Shown here: in pieces, positions 26,172-34,709 of the stretch
Position numbering within the stretch: the first letter of the stretch is position 1
Layout: each line of letters opens with the position of its first letter
NCBI RefSeq assembly: GCF_014654615.1
Contig: NZ_BNBB01000010.1
Coordinates: 1-64,000 of the forward strand
Direction: 5' to 3'
Length of the DNA: 64,000 nucleotides
Source of the DNA: Streptosporangium violaceochromogenes
GTDB taxonomy: Bacteria > Actinomycetota > Actinomycetes > Streptosporangiales > Streptosporangiaceae
The notes under the pieces: model-generated
Database searches by the model: none
The model's input: only the letters and a program-made list of their open reading frames with translations
Told to the model about the DNA's origin: nothing
Translations under genes and position numbers: made by a program

Positions 26172-26654
26172 ATGACACATAATCCGTCCGCGGAACCTCG
26201 GGAAGAGTCGCTGGGAGCGCTGGTCGCCAACGCCGCCGACCACATCTCCACCCTGGTGCGCGCCGAGATCGAGCTGGCCAAGGCCGAGTTCAGATTCGAC
26301 GTCCGGCGGGTCGGCATGGCCGCGGGGCTCTTCGGCGCCGCGGCGTTCATGGCGCACCTGTGCCTGATCCTGGCCTCGTTCGCCATCGCCTACGGCCTGG
26401 TCGCCCTAGGCGTGTGGACGTGGCTGGCCTTCACGGTCGTCACGGTCTTCTATCTGGTCGTGGCCGGTCTGCTCGTCTTTCTGGGGGTGCGGAGGCTCAA
26501 GGGCCTGGCCGGGATGAAACGGACGATGCGCTCGCTGAAGCACCTCAAGAGCGGTGAGACCGAACCCACCCTGTCCCCGTCTCCCGCCCCGGCCCCCACC
26601 ACCACCGCGGGTCAGGTCGGGGCGCACCGCGAACCGGTGAGACCGGGCCGGTGA
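26172..26654 (+). CDS. Actinobacterial holin-X family membrane protein
   Basis: The 160-residue protein has an acidic/amphipathic N-terminus (ESLGALVANAADHISTLVRA, then EIELAKAEF) and two transmembrane helices near residues 48-75 and 80-105. A basic segment and a Pro/Thr-rich tail follow. This matches the 'putative actinobacterial holin-X' family (PF07332), a common membrane protein whose cellular role is not established; the phage-holin label does not imply a prophage. ATG 26172 has AGGAG at the right distance. Its stop overlaps the hydrolase start (GTGA). Confidence 0.8.
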   Translation: MTHNPSAEPREESLGALVANAADHISTLVRAEIELAKAEFRFDVRRVGMAAGLFGAAAFMAHLCLILASFAIAYGLVALGVWTWLAFTVVTVFYLVVAGLLVFLGVRRLKGLAGMKRTMRSLKHLKSGETEPTLSPSPAPAPTTTAGQVGAHREPVRPGR

Positions 26655-27574
26655 GCGACCCCGACGAGTCCCTGGTCCGCATCGACGGCCCGTGGACCCA
26701 CCGTGCCGTCCACGCGGGCGGCACCCGCTTTCACGTGGTCGAAGCCGGGGAGGGGCCGCTCGTGCTGCTGCTGCACGGCTTCCCCCAGTTCTGGTGGACC
26801 TGGCGTCACCAGCTCGTCTCACTGCCCGCGGCGGGCTACCGCGCCGTCGCCGTCGACCTGCGGGGGTACGGCGCCAGCGACAAGCCCCCGCGCGGCTACG
26901 ACCTGCCCACCCTGGCCGGTGACGCGGCCGGGCTGATCCGCGCGCTGGGCGAGAGCGGCGCGATCGTCGTGGGCCACGACTGGGGCGGGCTGCTGGCCTG
27001 GACCATGGCCGTGCGCGATCCCAAGGCGGTCCTGCGGCTGGTCCCGGTGTCGGCCCCGCACCCGCTCAGGCTCCGCGCCGCGCTGTTCACCGACCCGTTC
27101 GGCCAGCTTCGGGCGAGCGCCCACACGCTGGGCTTCCAGCTGCCGTTCCTGCCCGAGTGGCGGCTGACCGCCAGGGAGGGCGCGCTGGTGGAGCGGATGC
27201 TCAGGGAGTGGTCGGGGCCCGGTTGGCCCGCGGTGGAGGTGGCCAGGACCTACCGCGACGTGTTCCGCATCCCCACCGTCGCCCACTGCGCGCTGGAGTA
27301 CCACCGCTGGTTCGCCCGTTCCCAGCTCCGCCCCGACGGGCTGCGCTACGCCAGGACCATGCGGGGCGAGATCCACGCGCCCACGCTGCAGGTGCACGGC
27401 GCCCTCGACCGGCACACCCTGCCCCGCACCGCCCAGGGCTCCGGCCGCTACGTGACCGGTCCCTACCGCTGGCGGCTGGTCGAGGGCGCGGGCCACTTCC
27501 CCCACGAGGAACGCTCCGAGGCGTTCGACGCCGAACTCATCGCCTGGCTGGGTGCTCCGGAGCCCGACCGGTGA
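26651..27574 (+). CDS. Alpha/beta hydrolase, epoxide hydrolase-like
   Basis: The 307-residue enzyme has the oxyanion HGFPQFWWTWRHQL motif near residues 38-51 and GHDWGGLLAW near 106-115, in which Asp is the nucleophile as in epoxide hydrolases and haloalkane dehalogenases. A cap region follows, then VEGAGHFPHEE near residue 282 supplies the catalytic His. The HGxP motif favours epoxide hydrolase activity. GTG 26651 overlaps the preceding stop. Streptomyces and mycobacteria have a similar gene in the same position after the holin-like gene. Confidence 0.85.
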   Translation: MSDPDESLVRIDGPWTHRAVHAGGTRFHVVEAGEGPLVLLLHGFPQFWWTWRHQLVSLPAAGYRAVAVDLRGYGASDKPPRGYDLPTLAGDAAGLIRALGESGAIVVGHDWGGLLAWTMAVRDPKAVLRLVPVSAPHPLRLRAALFTDPFGQLRASAHTLGFQLPFLPEWRLTAREGALVERMLREWSGPGWPAVEVARTYRDVFRIPTVAHCALEYHRWFARSQLRPDGLRYARTMRGEIHAPTLQVHGALDRHTLPRTAQGSGRYVTGPYRWRLVEGAGHFPHEERSEAFDAELIAWLGAPEPDR

Positions 27575-27617
27575 GGCCGCCCGCCGCGTTCGGCCGCCTT
27601 CCGGGAGCGGGCCGGTG

Positions 27618-28067
27618 ATGATCCCGCGAGACCGCGACCCGGAGGGAAGGCCGCGCAACCGCCGCCCCCGCGACGCGTTCGGCCGCCCGCTGCCGTATGG
27701 GGCCGAGGGCGTCGAGCGCGTCCCCGACGACTACGCGCCCGATGCGCGGGAGGCGCTCGCACAGGCCCGCCGGCTGCTGGGCGAGGGGCGGCCCTTTCAC
27801 GCCCACGAGGTGCTGGAGGCCCGATGGAGGGCCGCTCCCCGGCAGGAGCGGGAGCTGTGGCGGGGGCTCGCGCAGATCTGCGTGGCCCTCACCCATCTTC
27901 AGCGGGGCAACCGGCGCGGGGCCTCGGCGCTGTTCGCGCGGGGCGCGGCCGTGATCTCCCCCTACGGCCCGCCGTACGAGGAGATCGCCTCGGCCGCCCA
28001 CGCCCTGAACGCCGCCCGCGACCTGGACGCCGGGGAGGCGATCGGCAGGATCGAAAGGCTGCTCTGA
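27618..28067 (+). CDS. DUF309 domain protein
   Basis: The 149-residue protein starts with a basic, Pro/Arg-rich 45-residue leader and then shows the DUF309 helical bundle: ALAQARRLLGEGRPFHAHEV, LEARWRAAPRQERELWRGLA and QICVALTHLQRGNRRGA. The conserved HAHEVLE and W-x8-ELWRGL residues are all present. The family is cytosolic and of unknown function. GTG 27615, one codon upstream, is an equally possible start. It ends the nhaA-to-DUF309 gene string, closed by a hairpin. Confidence 0.8.
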   Translation: MIPRDRDPEGRPRNRRPRDAFGRPLPYGAEGVERVPDDYAPDAREALAQARRLLGEGRPFHAHEVLEARWRAAPRQERELWRGLAQICVALTHLQRGNRRGASALFARGAAVISPYGPPYEEIASAAHALNAARDLDAGEAIGRIERLL

Positions 28068-28084
28068 CCGTGTGCGGCCCGCGC

Positions 28085-28117
28085 TCTCACGCCCCCGCCG
28101 GCGGCGGGGGCGTGAGA
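28085..28117. terminator. Bidirectional hairpin terminator
   Basis: A perfect 15-bp stem (28085-28099 with 28103-28117) and GGC loop stand between the convergent DUF309 and marP genes. It can stop transcripts from both sides. Confidence 0.8.
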
Positions 28118-28134
28118 ACGCCCGGCCTGACGCG

Positions 28135-29334
28135 TCAGCTGTTCTGGTCGCACTCCTGGGTGCCGACGCGGTTGAAGAGCTTGGCGCCGTCCTCGGCGTC
28201 CGGGGCCACCTCGGCGGCGGTCAGCACGAAGCCGGTCTCCCGCTGGTCGAGCGCGGCGGCGAAGACCACCCCGTAGACACGGCCGTCCGTGGTGAGCAGG
28301 GGCCCGCCGGAGTTGCCCTGCCTGACCAGGCCGCGGATCGCGTAGACGTCGCGGTAGACGGTCTTGCGCTCGTAGATGTCGGGGCCCTTGGCCTTCTGCT
28401 GTACCCGGATGCGGGCCTCGTTGGTGGTGAAGCCCTGGCCGTGCGGGAATCCCGCGATGATGGCGTCGTCGCCCTTCTTGGCGGTGCCGTCGAAGCGCAG
28501 GACCGGCATGTTCAGGCCGGGGACGTACAGGATCGCGATGTCTCTGTCGGGGTTGTAGAGCACGACCCTGGCCGAGTGGGAGTTGTTGAGGTAGTCGGTG
28601 ACCTGGAGATCCTCGTTCACCCCCGCGACCACGTGGGCGTTCGTCATGACCTTGTTCTGTGAGTAGACGAAGCCGGTGCCCTCGATGTGCCTGCGGCAGC
28701 TCGTGGCGACCCCCTGGACCTTCACGATGCCCCGGCGGGCCCGCGCGAGCTGGGGGCCCTTGAGCACGCTGCGGTCGGGCGGGGGGACCTCCACGAACTG
28801 GCCGCCGCCGATGCTGTCGAACACCTTGGGGAAGCCGGAGGTGTCGATGAAGTTCTTGATCGGCTCCTGCAGCTTCTTGGCGGCGCTGGGCAGCGCCTGG
28901 TCCACCGTGCTGATCAGCAGGGATCTGTTGACCTGCTCGCTCAGCAGGGTCAGATGCGAGGAGGTGACCAGCGAGCCGATCATCCAGGCGATGATCAGCA
29001 CCGAGAACGCGCTGGCGAAGGTGCCGCCGACCGCGTCGACAGCCTTGGCGGGCTCCCAGGTGACGTGGCTGCGGACCACCGCGCCGATCGTCGAGGAGGC
29101 GAACTGCCCGATGGTGGCGGCGAGGAAGACGATCACGATGGCGAGCAGCGCCCGCTCGGTGCCTCCCTCGACGATGGCACCGGCGATCGGGGGGGCGATG
29201 AACATCCCCAGCAGGGCACCGCCGACGAATCCAACGAAACTCAAGGCCCCGATGATGAACCCCTGCCGGTATCCCGACACCGCAAAGGCCACCATCAGGG
29301 CGATCAGGATGAGATCGAGGAGATCACCACTCAC
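28135..29334 (-). CDS. marP: MarP-type membrane serine protease (acid resistance)
   Basis: The 399-residue protein has four N-terminal helices (about residues 5-22, 28-50, 62-82, 100-123) of the CvpA type, followed by an extracytoplasmic trypsin-like domain. The catalytic residues are His234 (TNAHVVAG), Asp263 or 265 (NPDRDIAIL) and Ser342 (QGNSGGPL). Cys213 and Cys395 match the disulfide that activates M. tuberculosis MarP (Rv3671c). MarP keeps cytosolic pH stable in acid, in part by processing a peptidoglycan hydrolase. The GTG start is preceded at six bases by TACCGT, so the mRNA is probably leaderless. Confidence 0.92.
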   Translation of the reverse strand: MSGDLLDLILIALMVAFAVSGYRQGFIIGALSFVGFVGGALLGMFIAPPIAGAIVEGGTERALLAIVIVFLAATIGQFASSTIGAVVRSHVTWEPAKAVDAVGGTFASAFSVLIIAWMIGSLVTSSHLTLLSEQVNRSLLISTVDQALPSAAKKLQEPIKNFIDTSGFPKVFDSIGGGQFVEVPPPDRSVLKGPQLARARRGIVKVQGVATSCRRHIEGTGFVYSQNKVMTNAHVVAGVNEDLQVTDYLNNSHSARVVLYNPDRDIAILYVPGLNMPVLRFDGTAKKGDDAIIAGFPHGQGFTTNEARIRVQQKAKGPDIYERKTVYRDVYAIRGLVRQGNSGGPLLTTDGRVYGVVFAAALDQRETGFVLTAAEVAPDAEDGAKLFNRVGTQECDQNS

Positions 29335-29340
29335 CCCTTT

Positions 29341-29400
29341 ACGGTATCCAGCCCTTAACCCGCGCGTGCACCCCTTGGGGGAGGTCTCTGCGGTTATCGT
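29341..29400. promoter_or_regulatory. Divergent -10 boxes for marP and the HEAT-repeat gene
   Basis: On the minus strand TACCGT (29341-29346) is six bases from the marP GTG. On the plus strand TATCGT (29395-29400) is six bases from the ATG at 29407. Both spacings put the transcription start at or beside the start codon, so both genes are probably leaderless. The -35 regions are not obvious. Confidence 0.5.
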
Positions 29401-29406
29401 GGCCGT

Positions 29407-30024
29407 ATGGCAACGATCGGGGGGTCGTCGCCCGTGGCATCTCTCATCGAGACCGCGCTGCGCGACCGCGACCATGACGGAACGATCCGCTGGAACGCGA
29501 TCGCCACGCTGCGCGAACGCGGCGATCTGGAGACCTTCGACGCGGCCCGGCGGCTGTGCGCGGGCGCGACCCCGGCCGAGCGGATGCTCGGGGTCGACAT
29601 CATCGGCGGCCTTCGCTTCGCCGACCGGAGCCTGCCCGTGCTGTGCTCCCTGGCGGCCGGCGAGAGCGACTGCATGGTGCTCTACTCGGTGCTGATCGCC
29701 TTCGGCCACCTCAGGGACCCCCGCGCGCTGTCCTCGGCGATCGCTCTGGGCGCGCACGCCGACTCCAGGGTCCGGTACGGCGCCGCCTACGCACTGCCGA
29801 ACATCGTCGGCTGCCCTCCCGACCCCGCGGGCCTGGCCGCCCTCCGGAGACTGACCCGGGACCCCGACGGGGACGTGGCCGGCTGGGCCCGCCTCGGGCT
29901 GGCGCTGGCGACCGGGCACGGGGTCGAGGAGGCCGGGGAGCGGCCCCCGCGGGCGCACGGCGGGCGGGAGCCGTCAGCGGGACGCGAGGTTGACGATGTC
30001 CGGGGGCAGGTCCTCGATCCGTGA
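29407..30024 (+). CDS. HEAT-repeat protein
   Basis: The 205-residue cytosolic protein is built of short helical repeats, e.g. DHDGTIRWNAIATLRERGD, MLGVDIIGGLRFADRSLPVL and SRVRYGAAYALPNIVG, the pattern of HEAT/PBS-lyase-like repeats used as protein-binding scaffolds. The last 30 residues are unstructured. Its 3' end overlaps the convergent nudix gene by 51 bases. It diverges from marP with only 72 bp between the start codons. The partner is unknown. Confidence 0.75.
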   Translation: MATIGGSSPVASLIETALRDRDHDGTIRWNAIATLRERGDLETFDAARRLCAGATPAERMLGVDIIGGLRFADRSLPVLCSLAAGESDCMVLYSVLIAFGHLRDPRALSSAIALGAHADSRVRYGAAYALPNIVGCPPDPAGLAALRRLTRDPDGDVAGWARLGLALATGHGVEEAGERPPRAHGGREPSAGREVDDVRGQVLDP

Positions 30025-30621
30025 CCGGTCCCAGGGGCGCGCGAAGCCCGACTCGGCGAGGGTCCGGTCGAGCACCTTCGCGGTGAAGCCCCACACCAGC
30101 AGACCTCGCACCCGGAAGGCGGGCCCGGTGCGGCCGCCGGGGTGACGCAGCAGCAGCCGGTTGCCCGGGTCGACGAGCTCGCCGACCGGCACCCTTTCGA
30201 CGGCCTCCACCTCGTCGGGTGAGGCCGCGTGCACCACGCTGGGGGTGTGCCACCAGCCGAGCACCGGGGTGACCCGGTTGTCGCTGGGATAGACGTACAG
30301 CTCCGGCAGCGTGCCGACCACCCGGACGCCGGCCGGGTCGAGGCCGGTCTCCTCCCTGGCCTCACGCAGCGCGGCGGCGACCGGGCCGCCGTCCTCGGGG
30401 TCCACCCCGCCGCCGGGGAACGCGGGCTGCCCGGCGTGCCGCCGCCCGCGGAAGCTGCGCTGGATCAGAAGGACGTCGGGGCCGAGCGGCCCCTCGCCGA
30501 AGAGCATCAGCACCGCGGCCGGGCGCCCGCCTGACTCCGGGGGGCGCAGCGACGGAGGCACCGGCGCCCTCCCCACCCGCTCGGCCAGCGTCTCCAACCA
30601 CCCGGGCACCTTCATCGACAC
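29974..30621 (-). CDS. Nudix hydrolase, coenzyme A pyrophosphatase type
   Basis: The 215-residue enzyme has a Nudix box starting at GGGVDPEDGG (about residue 64) with REAREETGLD completing it, and just before it LLIQRSFRGRRHAGQPAFPGG. The RxxxxxxHxGQxxFPGG extension is the CoA-pyrophosphatase (NudL-like) signature. It would hydrolyse CoA or related dinucleotides. I chose GTG 30621 because GGAGG lies five bases upstream; ATG 30615 is possible. The mycobacterial counterpart lies in the same place beside marP and nth. Confidence 0.85.
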   Translation of the reverse strand: MSMKVPGWLETLAERVGRAPVPPSLRPPESGGRPAAVLMLFGEGPLGPDVLLIQRSFRGRRHAGQPAFPGGGVDPEDGGPVAAALREAREETGLDPAGVRVVGTLPELYVYPSDNRVTPVLGWWHTPSVVHAASPDEVEAVERVPVGELVDPGNRLLLRHPGGRTGPAFRVRGLLVWGFTAKVLDRTLAESGFARPWDRSRIEDLPPDIVNLASR

Positions 30622-30673
30622 ACGCACCTCCGGCATCTTCGCGGCAGCTGTCCCTTTTCGCGGCGCTTCCCGG

Positions 30674-31393
30674 TTACGAGAAGGGGCCGGGACGCACCAG
30701 TTTGGCGGCCTGGGCCGGGTCGGTGGGCCCAATGCCGTACGAAGGGCAGAGCGCGGTGAGCGGACACGCGCCGCAGGCGGGCCTGCGGGCGTGGCAGACC
30801 CGGCGGCCGTGCCAGATCAGACGGTGGGACGTCATCGTCCAGTCGCGTCTGGGGATGAGCTCGGCGACGACGTGCTCGACCTTGACCGGGTCGGTCTCGG
30901 TGGTCCAGCCGAACCGCTGGGCGAGCCGCTGGAAGTGGGTGTCGACGGTGATGCCCGGTACCCCGAAGGCGTTGCCGAGCACGACGTTGGCGGTCTTTCT
31001 CCCGACGCCGGGGAGCTTGACCAGGTCGTCGAGCCGGCCGGGGACCTCTCCTCCGTGGCGGTCGCACAGGGCCTGGGCCATGCCGATGATGCTGCCCGCC
31101 TTCGCCCGGTAGAAGCCGGTGGAGCGGATGAGCTCCTCCAGCTCCGCCCGGTCGGCTCCCGCATACTCCTCCGCCGCCCGATACTTCGCAAAAAGAGCTG
31201 GAGTGACTATATTGACCCTTTTGTCCGTACACTGTGCGGACAGGATCGTCGCGACCAGCAGCTCCAGCGGGTTGCTGAAGTCGAGTTCGCAGTGCGCGTC
31301 TGGATAGGTTTCGGTAAGAATGCGATCCATTCTCCGGGCGCGACGGACCAGGGCAAGCCGGGATTCACCTGCATCACTGACGTTGCGGAGCAC
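30674..31393 (-). CDS. nth: Endonuclease III
   Basis: This 239-residue bifunctional DNA glycosylase/AP lyase removes oxidised pyrimidines. The helix-hairpin-helix [18 protein letters not shown] contains the catalytic Lys133, and Asp151 lies in [10 protein letters not shown]. The [4Fe-4S] ligands are Cys200, 207, 210 and 216 (C-x6-C-x2-C-x5-C). The GTG start at 31393 agrees with the length of the mycobacterial protein (similarity begins at [12 protein letters not shown]). TAGGCT six bases upstream suggests a leaderless transcript. It diverges from crp. Confidence 0.96.
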   Translation of the reverse strand: MLRNVSDAGESRLALVRRARRMDRILTETYPDAHCELDFSNPLELLVATILSAQCTDKRVNIVTPALFAKYRAAEEYAGADRAELEELIRSTGFYRAKAGSIIGMAQALCDRHGGEVPGRLDDLVKLPGVGRKTANVVLGNAFGVPGITVDTHFQRLAQRFGWTTETDPVKVEHVVAELIPRRDWTMTSHRLIWHGRRVCHARRPACGACPLTALCPSYGIGPTDPAQAAKLVRPGPFS

Positions 31394-31399
31394 CCGGCC

Positions 31400-31405
31400 A
31401 GCCTA
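31400..31405 (-). promoter_or_regulatory. -10 box of nth (leaderless)
   Basis: On the minus strand TAGGCT ends six bases before the nth GTG, the spacing expected when transcription starts at the initiation codon. Confidence 0.45.
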
Positions 31406-31480
31406 CGCGCACGGGCCCCCTGAAGGTGGCTCGGTGGGATAGGTCACAATGACTGCGTGAGCCGTGAGACAGGAGGCACA

Positions 31481-32161
31481 GTGAACACCGACGACGTGCT
31501 GAGCAGGGCTCCTCTGTTCGCGGCGCTCGACCGCGAAGGCGCCGCGGCGCTGCGCACGAGCGTCTCCGAGGTACGGCTGTCCAAAGGACAGACCCTGTTC
31601 AGCGAGAACGAGACCGGAGACCGCCTCTACGTGGTGCTGGAAGGAAAGATCAAACTGTCCCGGACCGCCCCCGACGGCCGGGAGAACCTGCTCAGCGTGC
31701 TCGGCCCGGGCGAGATGTTCGGCGAGCTGTCCCTGTTCGACCCCCGCCCCCGTACGGCCTCCGCCGCCGCGCTGACCGACGTCCGCCTGGCCGGGCTCGG
31801 CCACGACGATCTGCGCCCCTGGCTGACCGGCCGCCCCGAGGTCGCCCTGCACCTGCTGCGCGCCCTGGCGCAGCGGCTGCGCCGTACCAACGACGTGCTG
31901 GCCGACCTGGTCTTCACCGACGTCCCCGGACGGGTCGCCAAGGCCCTGCTCGACCTGGCCGAGCGCTTCGGCCAGCGGATCGACGACGGCATCCGGGTCC
32001 ACCACGACCTCACCCAGGAGGAGCTGGCCCAGCTGGTCGGCGCCTCACGCGAGACCGTCAACAAGGCCCTGGCCGACTTCGCCCAGCGCGGCTGGCTGCG
32101 CATCGAGGCCAAGGCCGTGGTCATCATGGACACCGAGCGGCTGCACAACCGCTCCCGCTGA
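31481..32161 (+). CDS. crp: cAMP receptor protein (Crp) family global regulator
   Basis: The 226-residue protein starts at GTG 31481 behind AGGAGG. The cyclic-nucleotide domain has GEMFGELSLFDPRPRTASAAAL, with the Glu and Arg that hold the cyclic phosphate and ribose, near residues 77-95. The C-terminal winged helix contains LTQEELAQLVGASRETVNKAL near 173-193. Length and sequence match mycobacterial Crp (Rv3676) and Streptomyces Crp, which bind TGTGA-N6-TCACA. It is divergent from nth and convergent with the metallo-beta-lactamase-fold gene. Confidence 0.93.
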   Translation: MNTDDVLSRAPLFAALDREGAAALRTSVSEVRLSKGQTLFSENETGDRLYVVLEGKIKLSRTAPDGRENLLSVLGPGEMFGELSLFDPRPRTASAAALTDVRLAGLGHDDLRPWLTGRPEVALHLLRALAQRLRRTNDVLADLVFTDVPGRVAKALLDLAERFGQRIDDGIRVHHDLTQEELAQLVGASRETVNKALADFAQRGWLRIEAKAVVIMDTERLHNRSR

Positions 32162-32172
32162 CTCAGACGGCC

Positions 32173-32210
32173 GGGGACGCCGACCGGCCGCCCACCGGCG
32201 GGGCGTCCCC
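32173..32210. terminator. Hairpin between convergent crp and hydrolase genes
   Basis: GGGGACGCC at 32173-32181 pairs with 32202-32210; an outer four pairs extend it after a 3-base bulge. It lies between the two stop codons and could serve both strands. Confidence 0.6.
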
Positions 32211-32226
32211 CGTCTCTCGTTCTCCG

Positions 32227-33015
32227 TCAGCCGTCGAGATAGGCGAGCTGCGCGCGGACCGACATCTCGGCCGCGGACCACAGCGACCTGTCGACGTCCG
32301 CGTAGACGATCTCGACGATCTCCCGCGGCGTCGCGGCGCCCCGCCCCCGCGCCTCCCTGATCTGATCCAGCCGCTGTCTCCGGCGGGCGATGTAGGCGTC
32401 GAGCGCGCCGATCGGATCGGTCAGCACCGGACCGTGCCCGGGAAGCAGCGCCTGGGCCCCCACCCCCTCGACCGTCGCCCGCAGCCGGTCCAGCGACCGG
32501 AGATAGTCGGCCAGGTCCCCGTCTGAGGCGATCACGCTGGTACCCCGGCCCAGGACGGTGTCGCCGGTGAGCAGCGCCCGGTCCTCGGGCAGCCAGAAGC
32601 AGAGCGAGTCGAACGAGTGGCCGGGCGTGCCGACCACGTGCAGTTCCAGACCGCCCACGGCGAGCACGTCACCGTCGGCGAGGCCCTCGTCGCCGAGCCG
32701 GTGCCGGGGATCCAGCGCGCGGACGGGCGCGCCGAGCATCCCGGCGAGCCTTTCGGCCCCGCCGCTGTGGTCACGGTGGCCGTGGCTGAGCAGAATCACC
32801 CGCACCCGGCGCCCGGCGAGGTGGTCGGCGATCCGCCGCAGATGGGAGGGGTCGTCGGGCCCGGGGTCGACGACCAGCGCCTCCTCCCCGGGGCCGATCA
32901 CCCAGGTGTTGGTGCCCTCCAGGGTCATGACGGAGGGGTTGGGCGCGAGCAGGTTGAGCGCGTGGGCCGTACCCGATCCGTCCGGCCCGCCGAGAGGAAT
33001 CCGCAGCCCGCTCAT
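32227..33015 (-). CDS. Metallo-beta-lactamase-fold hydrolase (LACTB2-like)
   Basis: The 262-residue cytosolic enzyme has the metal-binding SHGHRDHSGG motif near residues 77-86, GTPGHSFDSL near 128, LLTGDTVLGRG near 147 and GHGPVL near 191. These supply the usual two-zinc site. The C-terminal winged-helix-like region (ATPREIVEIVYADVD) is typical of LACTB2-type hydrolases, some of which are RNases. The ATG overlaps the stop of the upstream nudix gene (ATGA). M. tuberculosis has the same gene (Rv3677c) next to crp. Confidence 0.88.
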   Translation of the reverse strand: MSGLRIPLGGPDGSGTAHALNLLAPNPSVMTLEGTNTWVIGPGEEALVVDPGPDDPSHLRRIADHLAGRRVRVILLSHGHRDHSGGAERLAGMLGAPVRALDPRHRLGDEGLADGDVLAVGGLELHVVGTPGHSFDSLCFWLPEDRALLTGDTVLGRGTSVIASDGDLADYLRSLDRLRATVEGVGAQALLPGHGPVLTDPIGALDAYIARRRQRLDQIREARGRGAATPREIVEIVYADVDRSLWSAAEMSVRAQLAYLDG

Positions 33016-33884
33016 CCCGCCTCCCCTGGCCCCACCCGGGCCCCGCCGTCCGCGCGGCCGTCACGGTCGCCGCCGAGTACGGCGCGCGGCCCGCCGTCCA
33101 CCACGGCGCCCCTCGGCATAACGGTGACGATCTCCCGCTCCGCGGCCAGAACGGCGGCCACGGTCGGATAGCCGCCGAGCTCCACGAGGGTGCGACGGGT
33201 CGGGGGCATCAGGAGGATCCGGCCGTCCTCCGCCTGACCGATCGCGTCGGCGGGCCGCACCCAGGTGACCCAGTCGGCCTCGCCCCCCACGTCCCGGGTG
33301 CGCTGACCCGCCGGGAGCAGGGCGACGAAGAAACGGGTGTCGAAACGGCGGCTCCCGCTCTCGGGAGTGATCCAGTGGGCCCAGGGGCGCAGCAGGTCGG
33401 AGCGGAGCACCAGGGAACGCCGCTCCAGCAGCCCGGCGAGCGACAGGCTCCGGCCGATCAGCGCGCGCCGGTCGGCCTCCCAGTCCTCGCCGGCGGTGTC
33501 GGCCACCACCGACTCCGCGGACGGCCCGGCCAGCAGAACCCCCGACTCCTCGAACGTCTCCCGGACCGCGGCGCAGACCAGCCCGCGGGCGGTCGTCGCG
33601 TCCGTGCGGAAGACCCGCCCCCAGGCGCCGGGCGAGGGCCCCGCCCAGGCGATCGCGTCGTCGGTGTCACGCGGGTCCACCACGCCGCCCGGGAAGACGC
33701 AGGCGCCCGCGAAGGCCATGCTCGCCTTCCTTCTCAGCAGGTAGACCTCGATCCCGTCTCCCGCCACCGGATCGCGGATGACGGCCACGGTGGCGGCGTC
33801 CCTGGCCGGGACGGGTGCGGCCCGCCCGGCCGGAACGTCGCGCGCGCGTCCACCGGCCTCACCCTGAAGCGGTGTCTCGCCCAT
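33012..33884 (-). CDS. Nudix hydrolase (NUDT19/RNUDT-like)
   Basis: The 290-residue protein begins with a flexible 30-residue leader, then AATVAVIRDP and AFAGACVFPGGVVDPRD near residue 60. The second half of the Nudix signature, VRETFEESGVLLAG, comes about 40 residues later because of an insertion. This long-insert layout is characteristic of the NUDT19-like group, some of which hydrolyse CoA esters. ATG 33884 is preceded by GGTGGAGGGG. It forms an operon with the beta-lactamase-fold gene through an ATGA overlap. Confidence 0.82.
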   Translation of the reverse strand: MGETPLQGEAGGRARDVPAGRAAPVPARDAATVAVIRDPVAGDGIEVYLLRRKASMAFAGACVFPGGVVDPRDTDDAIAWAGPSPGAWGRVFRTDATTARGLVCAAVRETFEESGVLLAGPSAESVVADTAGEDWEADRRALIGRSLSLAGLLERRSLVLRSDLLRPWAHWITPESGSRRFDTRFFVALLPAGQRTRDVGGEADWVTWVRPADAIGQAEDGRILLMPPTRRTLVELGGYPTVAAVLAAEREIVTVMPRGAVVDGGPRAVLGGDRDGRADGGARVGPGEAG

Positions 33885-33962
33885 GTGAGCCCCTCCACCG
33901 GACACGAAGGAGCACCCGGTCCCGGAGCCCGCGACGCGGCGGGCCCCCGTCCCGGACGCTCG

Positions 33963-34421
33963 TCAGCGAACCTCGGCGATCAGCTCGATCTCGATCGGCG
34001 CGTTCACGGGGAGCACGGCAACGCCGACGGCGCTACGGGCGTGCCTGCCCGCCTCCCCCAGAACCTCGGCCAGCAGCTCGCTCGCGCCGTTGGCGACCTG
34101 GGGCTGGCCGCCGAAGGACGGGTCGCTGGCCACGAAGACGACGACCTTGACGATCCGTACGATGCCGGAAAGGTCTCCGATCACCGACTTGACCGCCGCC
34201 AGCGCGTTGAGCGCGCAGATCCTGGCCAGCTCGCGGGCCTCCTCCGGGCTGACCTCGGCGCCGACCTTTCCGGTGGCCACCAGCTTGCCGTCGACCATCG
34301 GAAGCTGGCCGGAGGTGTGGACGTGGTTACCCGTGCGGACCGCGGGAACATAGGCGGCCAGCGGCGGCACGACCTCGGGGAGCGTCAGGCCGAGCTTGCC
34401 CAGCCTCTCTTCCGGCGTCAC
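33963..34421 (-). CDS. RidA-family deaminase
   Basis: The 152-residue protein has the YjgF/YER057c/UK114 fold: VPAVRTGNHVHTSGQLPMVDGK near residues 26-47, EEARELARICALNALAAV near 60-77 and the C-terminal VAVLPVNAPIEIELIA. RidA proteins hydrolyse reactive enamine/imine intermediates. The catalytic Arg at the usual CxxR position is not obvious here (NAPIEIE), so activity may differ. GTG 34421 overlaps the DUF4177 stop (GTGA). The M. tuberculosis order is the same (Rv3678c). Confidence 0.85.
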   Translation of the reverse strand: MTPEERLGKLGLTLPEVVPPLAAYVPAVRTGNHVHTSGQLPMVDGKLVATGKVGAEVSPEEARELARICALNALAAVKSVIGDLSGIVRIVKVVVFVASDPSFGGQPQVANGASELLAEVLGEAGRHARSAVGVAVLPVNAPIEIELIAEVR

Positions 34422-34573
34422 CGCTTGGCCCGCTTCATGTAGGCGACCAGCTGCTCGGGGTTCGGTCCCGGCACGACCTGGACGAGCTCCCAGCCGTCCT
34501 GCCCCCAGTTATCGAGAATCTGCTTGGTCGCGTGGACCAGCAGCGGCACCGTCGAATACTCCCATTGCGTCAT
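34418..34573 (-). CDS. DUF4177 small protein
   Basis: The 51-residue protein reads MTQWEYSTVPLLVHATKQI, then DNWGQDGWELVQVVPGPN and a basic end MKRAKR. The WEY...LN-x-wG-x-dGWELV pattern is the DUF4177 signature. A gene like this is present in mycobacteria just before the RidA homologue (Rv3678A). TAATGT six bases before the ATG marks a probable leaderless start. It is translationally coupled to the RidA gene by a GTGA overlap. Confidence 0.85.
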   Translation of the reverse strand: MTQWEYSTVPLLVHATKQILDNWGQDGWELVQVVPGPNPEQLVAYMKRAKR

Positions 34574-34579
34574 GGGGAC

Positions 34580-34702
34580 ACATTAGCGAGGCCGGCTCCG
34601 GCGACCGCCACCCTCCCGGGGCTCCGGTACGACGCCGGATCGCGACCGAACGTTTGTCGACGGACGGTCCGGGCGAATCGCCAGGTGACCGTTGGGTAAC
34701 CT
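34580..34702. promoter_or_regulatory. Divergent -10 boxes for the DUF4177 and ArsA-type genes
   Basis: Minus strand: TAATGT (34580-34585) lies six bases before the DUF4177 ATG. Plus strand: TAACCT (34697-34702) lies seven bases before GTG 34710. Neither start codon has a convincing ribosome binding site, so both mRNAs are probably leaderless. Confidence 0.5.
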
Positions 34703-34709
34703 TCGAAAC

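Noticed and set aside
26172..26654. Prophage remnant suggested by a holin-like protein
   Set aside because: The actinobacterial holin-X family is a chromosomal membrane protein family; no phage genes are near, and the position is conserved in relatives.
29335..29958. Upstream extension of the marP frame
   Set aside because: The added part is the shadow of the HEAT gene; family similarity starts at GTG 29334 next to a -10 box.
31430..31480. Crp site upstream of crp for autoregulation
   Set aside because: TCACA and GTGA occur but in the wrong order and spacing for the TGTGA-N6-TCACA dyad.
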